Shown piece by piece: positions 35,914 to 47,400 of a DNA stretch of 64,000 nucleotides. Position 1 is the first letter of the stretch, and the number at the start of each line of letters is the position of its first letter. The stretch is taken from the NCBI GenBank assembly GCA_001792895.1, contig MARA01000001.1, positions 1,674,001-1,738,000 on the forward strand, written 5' to 3'. The translations under genes and the position numbers were made by a program. The stretch is from Lentinus brumalis. Taxonomy: Eukaryota; Basidiomycota; Agaricomycetes; Polyporales; Polyporaceae. The notes below the pieces were generated by a model. It made no database searches. It was not told where the DNA came from and was given only the letters and a program-made list of their open reading frames with translations.

Positions 35914-37808
35914 AGTAAGCTATGATCTTGCCTCACTAGGTTGTTACACTCACAGCGCTCGCAGTGCCCATTGAGACGGCTCTGTACGAGCTTCTCGGTG
36001 TCTCGCCTACTGCCACCGAAGGTTATGATTCCCCTCAAGCGTCAGCGAATGCGCATTAACATCCGTTCTGGATCTAGATGAGATCAAGAAAGCGTACAGG
36101 AAGAAGGTATGTAGTTACCTCGTTTTCTAGTGGCGTATTGCTGACTTGCTCACCAGGCAAGAGAACACCATCCCGTATGTAGCTGATTCTTTCTATGCCG
36201 GGACATGGACGTGATGGGGCATTCTTCATTGCAGGACAAGGTGCGTACACACTCACCCGCGCGCTCCGGATTTTCGTCGACATGTCTCGTAGAACCCTGA
36301 TGACCCTGAAGCCGGGCAACGGTTCCAAGAGATGGCTGCCGCGTATGCTTTTCCGTTACCCAACCACATACCTCAAACCACTGATTCGGTACCACAGCTA
36401 CGAGATCCTGAGCTCTGTCGAAACAAGAGAAGCATACGACCGGTATGGCATGGACGGCATGTCGGGAGGTGGCGCAGGCGGCGGATTCGGCCCTGGAATG
36501 GATCCAGCAGACATTTTCGCAGAACTCTTTGGGCAGACTAACTTCGGTTTCGACTTCGGCGGCCCAGGCTCGCGGGGGCCGAGACGAACAAAGGGACAAG
36601 ACTCGAACATTCCCTATGAGGTCACGCTCGAGGATCTGTACAACGGAAAGACAGTCAAGATGAATATGGAGAAAGAGATCGTGTGCGGTGCATGCAAAGG
36701 GTGCGTTCGTGTCTAGTAGCGGTTCCGTGTACCGGGGTATTGAAAGTTCGGGCAGTTCGGGCGCGAAAGGTAGCGCGAAGCCGAAGCAGTGCGTGAAGTG
36801 CGAGGGCAAGGGATGGACGATGGTAACCACAGCAGTAAGTTTTGTGTGGTTCACCTGGCTTCTCGTGATAATTTGCTGTGCAGATGGGAGGATCAAGACT
36901 CGGTACGCACAGGGCCATGTGCACAGAATGCGAGGGGCGTGGCGAAAAGCTTAGGGAAAAGGATCGGTACGAGCATTTCGAAACAATACTCGCTCGCATA
37001 GCGCCTACGCTGTCCACAGGTGTAAGAAGTGCAAGGGTAACAAGACTGTCAAGGAGAAGACGCGACAAGAGATCTACATCGAACGCGGCATGGCAGATCG
37101 GCAAAGGATCGTTCTTGCGGGCGCAGGTGATGAGGAGGTACGTCACCGCAACATCTGACAGTGATGCTCATATGTCAATGTCAAAGCAGCCCGGCATCCC
37201 TCCCGGAGACGTGATCTTCACTCTGAAGACGAAGCCACACGAGTCGTTCGAGCGGTCGGGCGCCGACTTGCTCACAACGGTGCATATCACTCTCTCTGAG
37301 GCCCTACTTGGGTTCTCGCGGATTCTCCTTACCCACTTGGATGGTCGCGGCGTTCACGTAACCAGCCCAAAGGGCAAAATCATCAAGCCTGGGGATAGTA
37401 TTATCCTTCGTGGCGAGGGTATGCCGCATTACAAAACGCCTGATCACAAGGGCAATCTCTATGTCATGCTCGAGATCGACATGCCAGAAGAGAGCTGGCT
37501 CAAGACTATCGATCCTCAGGTCTGTTGTCTCACATACTAGTCTCACCTCCCGGGCTGACCACCTGCGTTCCTAGGCTCTTGAAGCGATCCTCCCGCCAAA
37601 GAAGGCAGAGATGGAGCCGAAGCCCGCTGTGGTGGACGAGGTGCCGTTCGAAGCGAGCGACATCGCCGACGTGCGTGAAACGCCTTTCCCCGCTGGCTCA
37701 AACTTCTTTGATCACCCATCTGGTTTCCAGTTTGGCGAAGGCGACGAAGGCGACTGGGAGGACGACGAGGACGACGAAGATGGCGAACCAGAGTGCCGGC
37801 CGCAATAG
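35914..37808 (+). CDS. Class I J-protein (DnaJ/Ydj1-like Hsp40)
   Basis: Hsp70 co-chaperone. Domains in order: J domain (MPIETALYELLGV ... EIKKAYRKKAREHHPDKNPD), Gly-rich linker (GGGAGGGFGPGMDP), a zinc-binding domain with four CxxC motifs (CGACKG, CVKCEGKG, CTECEGRG, CKKCKGNK), the two substrate-binding beta domains, and an acidic tail. The initiator codon appears split: A at 35914, then a 50-nt intron (35915-35964), then TG at 35965. The HPD motif is also split: HHP ends one exon, Asp-Lys is a 6-nt exon at 36235-36240, and Asn-Pro starts the next. The protein ends in Cys-Arg-Pro-Gln, which sits where Ydj1 carries its farnesylation box, though Arg and Pro are not the usual aliphatic residues. 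The stop is TAG 37806-37808. The subtype (Ydj1 or Xdj1) is not settled. Confidence 0.88.
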
Positions 37809-38328
37809 ATGTTGCTGTCGCGCTCTTCTTGCTTCAAGGCCACGCCATTGTCCCCGACACGCTCCTTTCACGACGATAATGATAGAATAGAGACACAACG
37901 TACTTGGGCCTCCTGCGTCAACACATCCCGTACTGTATCCACCACTTATTGACACATACCCTCGACTCACCGCGCTGCTTGTTCATCCCTGCTATGGTAT
38001 ATACATGCTGTCCAGCTCTTTGGTTAGTACGCGCAGCACAATATTGTCCATTCCACGTCCTGTCGGAGTGTCATTGTCCTAGGCCTTGTTCAGTAACCTG
38101 ACAACGCGCGCCAAGTGAGGTCACGTTGGCTTTGTTTGGGTACGACCCGTAGGCGCCGAGGCAGCGCGCGTTCGCGGACGTCGACCACGACCTTGACCAC
38201 AACCACGACACGCGACAGACGCACGGCCTACATGCCCCCGCCCCCCTTCTCATCCACGAGCTTACGTTTCATATCCACGAAACCCCGCTTCTGTCTGCGC
38301 GTTATTCACCGTCGAACACGCGAGTTAC
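37809..38328. other. Intergenic, J-protein to SUN gene
   Basis: About 520 bases holding the J-protein 3' UTR and the promoter and leader of the SUN gene. No feature recognised. Confidence 0.5.
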
Positions 38329-41327
38329 ATGTCCTTCTCGAGCACACCTCTCGGTCAAGGCAGACGTCTAGATCACCACACCTTTCTCAACAAGAATAAC
38401 CCTAACGCAGCACAGCGCCGCGCGATACCAGCCTCATACTCCTACGGGTGCGTGGTCTCGCGTCGCTTTTCATATAGGACCGCGCCTGATAGCAGATCAG
38501 AGCACCAACCGTCGGCTCGCGCTCTCCTCCCAAGCCCGACAAAGCCCCCCTTCCCCAGGAAGACGACGTGGAGGAGCCCGCCCTTGTTCGCTTCGCCCGT
38601 CTCAAGCAGCGGGAGCAGTCCTCTCAGTCTCAGGCTCAGCCATCTCGCTCTGTGGGTCCCCGTACTATTACCTCTCCACCTCACCCAGAGAAGTGGAGTG
38701 TCCGCGACACGTCTGTTAACATTGTGAGCGCCATCGCCCAGGCCGCGACTTCCAACTCCTTCGACATCTCCGCTACCAACTCCAGCAACGCCAGCGGCAG
38801 CAACACGAGCTACGCTACCGCGAACAATAGCGCGATGAACCCGAACGAAGCGTGGGCGTCCGGTATCCGGAAGCAGCCCATGGTTCCTCGCAGTACTTCG
38901 GTCGAGTACGAAAAGGAGACCCAGTCCACCATCAATCGCCGACTCGCCCCTCCTCCCAACCGCCTTTCACAGGCCCGTGTGGCCCGCCCAGTGTCGAAGA
39001 CCGCGTCGGTGCGTCATGTGCCTGACTCGGAAGGCGAGGAAGAGGTCCAGCCAAACGGGCGCGGTAAGACCCCTTTGGAGCATGGCTACGACTTTGTCCG
39101 TCGTGTCATCCCTGCGACATTCCTTCTGCGCGAGCGGTCGCAGGAGCCCGAGGAGAGCGCGCGCGACCAGTCGAGCTACGACTACTCTGCGGAGGAACGA
39201 GAGTTCCAGGCCGGCACTGCGTCGCAGAAACCGAATTCTCGACGCGGTGCGGCACAGCATCGCAAGAACCGCATGTCGACGGACAACAAGGCCTACCGAC
39301 CGAGTATGTCCGACCTCGAGGAGTCCGATGAGGACTTTGAGGATGTGAATGGCAAGCGCACGCGACGGAAGAAGAAGAAGGGTGGGCCAAACGGAGGGCC
39401 CCTTACAACCTTGCCCGTCACAAGTTACGATAAGCGGAAGAAGAGAAGAAAGGGCGCAAGAGGAGAGAACGGAGCGGCAGAAGACGAGGAAGAGGGCAGC
39501 TCAGTGGAAGATGAACAAGCGAGCGAACAGGTGCGTTAGCCCGCATATAATCAGCGGATTGGCGTTTACAAGTTTTGTTAGCGGTCACAGCGCGGTACCA
39601 CTCCATTCCAGAGACCACCCTCAATAGCGAGAGCGTCCGTCCCGCCGCTCGCTCGTCAGGCCTCAGTACCTCCACAGTATGACTCCAGCGGCCCAAACCA
39701 TTCGACGGATCTCGAGGGTGGTGGCATGCTGTCTGAGCTCGAGGAGCTACCACCGCAGATCGACGGTGCGTTCCCTCCGAGCAAGCACTCCTTCTCTGTT
39801 GGGGCCACCCTCGGACGAGTAGTACACGAGCTAGTCCGTGCCGTCACCTGGTTTATCCGCTCTATCGTGGCGTTAGCGTCCTCTATCCCTCGAGCGCTCA
39901 TGCGACTCAATCTGCACAAATACGCGTTGGCCGGTGTTGCCCTCTGGCTGGCATGGTCCGCGCTCAACAGCGGCATGCTTGACCTCAGCAAGATCCCTAT
40001 CCCGCGAGGCCATGCACCTGTCTACCACGCACCTGAGATCCCTGCCGGTGACCTCGCAGCCCTCTCAGCACGTCTGCAGACCCTTGAGAAAGCATTTGCG
40101 GGCCTTTCGCTCGACGCGGACCGCTCCCGCGCCTATATCGAGAGTGATGCGAAGCACCGTCAAGATGTTCTTGGTCGGATTGGTTCGCTGGAGACCCGCG
40201 TACAGAAGGAGAGCATCCGGGCACAGGACGCAGAAAGTAAGTTCCGCGCCTCGACCAGCGACGGAATCAACGCCGTCAAGAAGGAGATCAGCCATCTCTC
40301 TACACAGCTGCAGCAACTGCGGGATGCGGAGTCGCGCCGACCGTCTGTCGGCAGCGACGAAGAAGCACGTGCCAAGCTCAAAGCTTTGGAGGAGCGTGTC
40401 GGTACCGTGGAAGGTGGTGTCAAGGAGGCGATGGAGCTTGGCAAAAACGCAGTCAAGGCTGGCGCCGTTACGGGCAAGATCGCGCACTGGTGGGAGAACG
40501 TCGCCTCTGGCAAAACGAAGGGTGTCACCATCAAGTCTTCCGACGGCCAGGATGTCACTTCGCTCATCAACCAGCTCGTCGACGGCGCGGTCATGCGCAC
40601 GTCAAAGGACACACTCGCCCGTGTGGACTTCGCCCTCCACTCTGGTGGCGCACGTATCATCCCCTCCCTCACCAGCGAGACTCTCGAGGTCCGTCCTCAG
40701 ACGTTCAGTGGGCAACTCAAAGGCCTCATCACTGGCGGGAATGGCTACGCTATCGGCCGGCCCCCGGTCACTGCGCTGCACCACGAAATCCACACTGGAC
40801 ACTGCTGGCCCTTCGGCGGTTCGCAGGGTCAGCTTGGCGTCGCGCTCGCTGCTCCTGTCTACATCACCGAAGTGACCATTGACCATGTCGCCAAGGAGGT
40901 CGCGATGGACATGCGTTCCGCTCCGCGCCAGATGGAGCTGTGGGGCATGGTCGAGGGCAAGGACAACGTCGCAAAGCTCCGCGAATGGCGGGAACGCCAG
41001 GCAGCGAGGCGCGAAGCGGCGGAGTCTGCTGGCCAGTCTCTACCTCCGAGCCTCCTGGACGACGTCATGTACCCGCGCACGCTCCCGCGAAACCCCGAGT
41101 ACATCCGCGTTGCCAACTTCACGTACGACATCCACTCGCCCGTGCACATCCAGACGTACCCCGTGCATGACGAGGTAAAGGAGCTTGGGATCGACTTTGG
41201 CGTCGTCGTGCTGGTTGTGAAGAGCAACTGGGGCAAGGACGAGTTCACGTGCCTCTATCGCATGCGCGTCCATGGCGAGCGGGTAGGCGAGGTGCCGCTG
41301 CCGTATCCCGAGGAGGATACTGCGTAG
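38329..41327 (+). CDS. SUN-domain nuclear envelope protein (Sad1-like)
   Basis: Three exons (38329-38447, 38501-39530, 39591-41327), with introns of 53 and 60 nt, give 961 aa. The N-terminal half is Ser-rich and basic (nucleoplasmic side), with Lys/Arg clusters such as RTRRKKKKGG that could be nuclear signals. One hydrophobic segment (YALAGVALWLAWSALNSGML) follows a second hydrophobic stretch (VTWFIRSIVALASSI). Then comes a coiled coil (ALSARLQTLEKAFAGLSL ... LKALEERVGTVEGG) and the C-terminal SUN domain with DFALHSGGARIIPSLTSETL, GHCWPFGGSQGQLGVALA and FTCLYRMRVHGE. SUN proteins reach across the perinuclear space to bind KASH partners and tie chromatin or the spindle pole body to the cytoskeleton. 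The stop is TAG 41325-41327. Confidence 0.9.
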
Positions 41328-41978
41328 TGGAGAAGAGGATGAAGGAAAGAGGGGGGAGAGGAGGAACCTATGTCATCTCCTTCCATGCGCTCTATGCATC
41401 CCGTTCTCGTACCACACCTATGCACCCCGTCTTCATCGCACCGCATTCCAGCATCGCATCCATAGGCATCAGCATACGCCCGCACGACCCTCGACCCCTC
41501 CGCGCACGCATACGACTCATGACTGCTATGAACCCTCTTCCAAGCTTACAAATACCTAACGGCTACGGATCGAGTTTGTTTAATCCCTTCACTTATGCCT
41601 AACACCTGTAGGCTCTGGTTTTCCTTCCCCTCCTCCTCGCAGACATGCACATCATGTGCGTGTTCGTCCGCTTTGCTTTCTTGCTTCATCTCTAGTACTA
41701 CTCTTTTCATCATTCCCTGCGCGAGTTTTCCGTCTGGTGTCTCGATCCTCCCACTCTACTACTACTTATGTCGTATCTGCTGTCTCCGTGGTCTATCCTG
41801 CTGTGACGAGCTGTCTCAATGCATATGTATTAGTACCGTCCAGGGGACAATGAATACGAAGCCTAAAAAGGGTATCGCAGTGTACATAGGGAGACATTTG
41901 TACGCGAGAGCCACATCCACATAGATAGATACCAGGCTACCTGGTCGTAGATACGTGACAATAATATACATTCTTTCC
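41328..41978. other. Convergent intergenic region
   Basis: About 650 bases of T/C-rich DNA between the SUN gene and the C2 gene; expected 3' UTRs. No feature recognised. Confidence 0.5.
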
Positions 41979-43568
41979 TCATAGCCCGCCAGGCATCCCA
42001 GGTGCACCAGCAGCAGTCCGCACCTCCGACCCGGACGAAGCCTCGCCATTGCCGTCGAGGTTCAGCTCCATATCGAGCTGTCGCGCAAGCTCCAAGTCGC
42101 GCTCCTCCTGCTCGCGTGCCTTCCGCTGTCGCTCCTCCTCCTCCTTCTCGAGCTCCAGCGCGATCTGCCGGTCACGCTCCTCCCTGCTCGGGCCCTTCGG
42201 CTTGGGCGCGGGCTGGGCTTGTGGGGAGGCGGCCTGAGGGTGCTTTGGTGGTGGCTGCGTTTGCGTTTGCGGCTTAGGCGTAGGCTGAGACTGCGGTTGA
42301 GACTGAGTCCGGCCATCGTTGGGGAGCGGCAGAGGCGTCTTGTAGCGGGCGAGGAGGTATGGATCCGGCAGGTCGAGATTCTGCTCGCGCCCGTAACCAC
42401 TCGTGCTGGGGTAACCTCCGTACGGGGGATACGGCTGAGACTGTGGCTCAGGAACTGGCGGCGCGCCGTACCAGGATCCACGCGAGGGCGGTTCGTACTC
42501 GCCGTATGAACGTGGTCGCGGGGCAGGGGCGGTGTACTGGGGATACGGCCGCGGCTGAGGGGGGGCGTAGTCTCCTGCGTCGTAGTATGTCTGGGGACGC
42601 GCGGGAGTGCTGTAGGCAGGGATTTCGGGGTGGGTATATACGGATCGGGTATATGAGGGGGAGCGGCGGCAGGTCCAGGTTGCGCGTGCGCGGACGGGCG
42701 AGGGGCGCCGCCGCCCGGGCGGAGGTGGGCAGGAATGGAATCCAGCGGTGTGTCGGAAAGCGAGTGACGGACTGGGGCAGGTGGGGAGGGGTCGCGGGGC
42801 GCGGTGTACGGCGCTTGCGTGTGCGCGGGATGCTCTGGAGGGAGGAGGCCTCCGCCGGCCTTGGGACTGGTGCGGCTAGGCGCGCCTCCTCCAGGACGGA
42901 GAATTGCGGGTATAGTGGCTGGAGGACCAGATTCTTCTGGGAGGGGAGGGAGGGGGTCGTTCTTGTGCGCACCGGGGCTGTGGCCTGTGCGACCATTGGG
43001 GGCAGACGTAGCCTGAGGAGAAGATGCGGGATACGCATACGCGGACTCCGGACGCTTCAGGCGGTCCTTGGGCTCCCACTTGGACGGGCGGCGCTGGGGC
43101 GGGGGCGCGGCAGAGTAGAAAGTCATCTCGAGGAAGACGTCGCCGCGATACTGGCCGTCCTCCATCTGCAATGGTACCCAGTCTGATAAAAGGAAACGTC
43201 GCACTGAGCATTTCTCTCCGCGAGGGTTGGATTATTGGGTGCTCACCATCGAACTCTCCCGTCTTCAACGTCTCTGAGATATCCACCGTCCCACGCCCAA
43301 TGAAGTCGTCCGACCTGGGCTCCTTCGAGTAGCACGCAACCTCTAGCTTCCTCGTCTCATCCGACGCGGGGTTGAAGATGGGGAAACGGAGTTCTTCGTC
43401 CCAGACAGGGTGCTGCCCTCCTCTGACATCAGTCTTCGTCTTCTTGGTCGTCTTATTCAAGGTCGCCTGAGCGAACACATCTTGCTTGTGAATGGTATGC
43501 TTGTCGCGTAGATTGCGGGCTTTGAGTACGACCACGACAAGCGTGCCGATCTCCCTTCCCGTGCTCAT
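41979..43568 (-). CDS. C2-domain protein with Pro-rich tail and charged coiled coil
   Basis: Start ATG 43566-43568. Residues 8-130 form a C2 domain (GTLVVVVLKARNLRDKH, VRGGQHPVWDEELRFPIF, DFIGRGTVDI), interrupted by one intron (GTGAGC ... TATCAG) before DWVPLQMEDGQYRGDVFLEM. The Asp residues expected for calcium binding are only partly present. A long Pro-rich disordered region follows (polyproline and GGGAP repeats), then a C-terminal charged helix (EERDRQIALELEKEEEERQR ... DLELARQLDMEL). The reading frame changes at the GGGG run 42627-42630 (plus strand): one added base joins IPDPYIPTP to EIPAYSTPARP and restores one protein. The alternative, a 32-nt GT-AG intron, would be unusually short. 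Ingression-type C2 proteins of fungi have this layout, but the role is unproven. The stop is TGA 41979-41981. Confidence 0.75.
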
Positions 43569-44499
43569 GCTTATGATAGATCTGGAATCTGAAGTGAGCG
43601 AACCACGATGTGAGGATATGATATGACGGATGCGCGCTTACGGTATTCTCTGAGGGATGTCCTGACTCCTGAGCGGCGCCTGTCACACGATCGCTGCTGG
43701 TCTGCTGCCTGAGTTGCGCGTGGACACGAGGCTTGCCTGCTGGTCGTAGTGATAGGGAGAAAGCAAAAGAAATGGAGTTGAGAAGGTTGCGGACCTGCCC
43801 TAGGTCGTCATGGAGTGGCGCTTTCTGGGAAACTGCGAGCACAGTGCCCGAGCACTGTGCTCGACACCAAGGCACAGCCGCTCGCTGTCCTGATCACCGC
43901 ATCGCCTGCTGGAAAGTACATCGCTCGTCGTGCGTGTGGCATGGGTCACCGTTTGGGTGGACAGAGGGACATCATGATCCTCAGAATCAGTGCCTGCGAA
44001 TCAGCCTCGGACTGCTCCTCAGCTACCGGCTACCGGCAGTCCCTCGCGAGACCGTGAGCCGGCTGGTGTTGAGCGACTCGGTGTCGGCGGCAAGCACACA
44101 TACACGGATGACATAAAGATTCGGCGATGGTGGGTCTCTCTGCCAGCGTTCGCGACAAATTCACGACGGGAACTGAGATGAGAATGCGCGCGCACCTCGC
44201 TCGGTGTGGGCGGCAGGGGACATGCCATTGAGATGACCACATATTCGTCGGCTTTTCGGGGCAGACGGCATAGCCACTGCGTGCTGTTGTGTACCTGCAG
44301 AGCGCCAACTTTAGCACCCACTCACCTGCCGTTACCCGGCCCCGGCATCCTGTTATCTTCGCACCCATTGCGGCCATGCGAACACCTCCACAAAAATATA
44401 TATGTATCCCGGGCCACAGCGCGACGGTTTCCCCGTCTTCCCCGCAGGTTCTCTCGAGCTCTCTCCATCCTGAGCGTGCCAGCCATCCCGTCGAAGAAG
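43569..44499. other. Divergent intergenic region, C2 gene / ABC transporter
   Basis: About 930 bases between opposite start codons; both promoters must lie here. The sequence TATATATG at 44397-44404 lies about 100 bases upstream of the transporter start and may serve as a TATA element. No other feature was seen. Confidence 0.45.
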
Positions 44500-47400
44500 A
44501 TGACGGAGGAGAAGCTCGCAACAGTTGACTCTCACGAGACTGATGTCGAGAAGGGTGAGGACGAGGACGTGGGTGTGCCCGAATCCAAGGAGAACGTCCG
44601 CCCCTCCCACAAGTTTGACCTCGATACTGGCGAGGAACTCATCCGCTTCCGCAGGCACTGGTGGCAAATCTGGTGAGTGGTTAAGACCTCTGAGTGGCCG
44701 AGAATCTGCACATGTCGAGATAACCTCTCGGAGTGTGGTTTTACAAGCGCTCTGCATCCTGGTCATGTATCTGCCTTGCAAGCATGAGCAGGGTGCCCCG
44801 CCCTTTGAGCCCTGTCATCGGATCAGTGGACATCCGTGCATTGAGTCACTCACGCTACCTGTCAGGCTCCCGAAGGATCCTCCACCACCAGCTCCCAAGT
44901 CTCTCGATGATGCCACCGTCATACCGTTGGTTTTCGCCTCGATCTTCACCATCCTCACGTACAGATGGATCAATCCCATAATGGTACGTCGTTCTCGTTT
45001 GCGTATGAGTCAACTCTCACCTTGTACCCTTCCAGAGCCTCGGATACCAGCGCACCCTCCAGGCGACCGACCTCTGGAAGATGGACCCCAGCCGCGAGTC
45101 CGGAAACCTCGGTGCACAACTCGATGCAGCATGGGCAGCCCGCGTCGAGGCAGCCAACGATTGGAACACGCGCCTCGCCAACGGCGAGATCAAGCCTGGC
45201 ATCTACAAACGCACCAAGTGGGCCGTGCAGGCTCTTCGAGGCAATGGCGGAGGCAGTCACCGTGAGCGCCGCGCCGCACTCGAAACGCAATGGCGGGAGG
45301 TCGACGGGCGCAAGCAGGCAAGCCTTGCGTGGTCGCTCAACGATGTGCTCGGACGCGACTTCTGGTTCGGTGGTATCTTCAAGGTCATCGGTGACACTGC
45401 TGCGCTCATGGGTCCGCTCCTGGTCAAGGCGATCATCAACTTTGGGAAGGAGCACGTCGCCGCCGTTGCGGCTGGGCGCACTCCGCCTAACATCGGGCGC
45501 GGCATTGGCATGGCTATCGGACTCTTCTGCGTGACCGTCACAGCCTCTGTCTGCCAGCACCAGGTATGCCCACCGCTGCGAGAATGTCGAGTTGAGATTC
45601 AAGGACTGACTCCCGTAGTTCTTCTGGCGCTCCATGACCACCGGACTGCTTGCCCGAGCGGCGCTGATCAGCAGCATATACAAACGCGGAGTGAGTCTCA
45701 CCGGGAAGGCTCGCATGACGCTCCCGAACGCTGCTCTCGTGACCCATATTTCGACGGACGTGAGTATTCACCTGATCACCGCGCGTGCAGCCACCAGATA
45801 ACGCTCTCTGTGGCACCCTAGGTCTCCCGCGTCGACGCTTGTGCGCAGTGGTTCGTAAGTAATCGCCCCGCTCCTCACCTCTGTGCTATCGTCCTACTTA
45901 CCGGACGTCCTGGATGCCAATGTTTACTAGCACGCTGGTAAGTCCACTGCGCCGGCATAAACCAATCAGGCTGCGTTGCTGACAATACAATGCTGTGCAG
46001 TGTGGACCGCACCGATCCAAGTCACAATATGCTTGATAATCTTGTTGGTCCAGGTGCGTTCTTGGCACGCTCATCCAGTTAACCATACCGGGGCCTGCCA
46101 TGCTCAATGTTATCACTCGACTCAACAGCTCGGCCCTTCAGCGCTGGCGGGATTTTCCCTCTTCCTGTTGATCATTCCGATCCAGGAACGTGTGATGTCC
46201 TTCCAGTTCCGCACCGGCAAGAAGTCCCTGCGATGGACCGACAGGCGAGCAAAGATTATCCTCGAGGTCCTGGGTGCGTCTGTCTGCAATGATTGGTTGA
46301 CAAAGTCTGGAGTAAAATATCGTCACTGTAGGTGCGATGCGCGTCGTCAAGTACTTCTGCTATGAGCAGCCCTTCTTGAAGCGTAAGTCCGGATGACTCT
46401 TCGTGTCGGTGGGACGGTTTCGTTCTGAATCATCGCACGCAGGTATCTTCGACATCAGGAAGAACGAACTGAAGGGCACACGCAAGATTCAGATCGCGCG
46501 CTCAGCTAAGTACGACTCACAGTACACCTCCTGCGTCCAATCGACGATACTAATGCCCCTGCAGCATCGCCGCCGCATACTCCGTACCGATCCTCGCAGC
46601 CACCATCGCGTTTGTGACCTACACGTCCACCACAGACAAGTTCGACGTCGCCATCATCTTCGCCTCGCTCTCGCTCTTCCAGCTGCTCCGGCAGCCACTC
46701 ATGTTCCTCCCTCGCGCGCTCTCCGCGACGACGGACGCACAGAACGCCCTCGTGCGCCTGACCAAGGTCTTCAATGCGGAGACGCAGGACCCCTCGCAGG
46801 CAGTCACGATCAACCCGGAGCAGGAGCTCGCACTCGAGGTCGAGGCTGCCACGTTTGAGTGGGAGGGGACTACGACCACGGCGGATATGATGGGCAACCC
46901 GCTCAAGGGCGCAGCGAAGAAGAAGGTCAAGGTCAAGGGGGACGAGAAGGGGGCGGCAACGCCAACGGCGGGCCCGCCGTTTCAGATCAAGGATGTTACT
47001 ATGCTGGTGCCCAGGGGTGCTCTGATAGCCATCGTTGGCTCTGTTGGCAGGTACGTCGTGGGATTCCGTGTGGCTTCATGATCGATCTGACATGTGTTCA
47101 ACAGCGGCAAGGTATGTCGCTCGGTCATCTTGATGTGTGCATGCACTACGGCGACTGAAGGACTTGCAGTCAAGCTTGCTACAGGGTCTCATCGGGGAGA
47201 TGCGCAAGGTCACAGGGCACGTCTCCTTTGGTGGTCGTGTCGCGTATTGCTCGCAAACTGCGTGGATCCAGAACGCAACATTGGTGCGCCTGTCGCTCAC
47301 CACAAGCAACCTCCCCGTCCTGAGCTCTTTGATAGCGCGAGAACGTCCTCTTTGGGCAGCCATACGAGGAAGATAGGGTAAGCTAGTGCTAAGATGCTTC

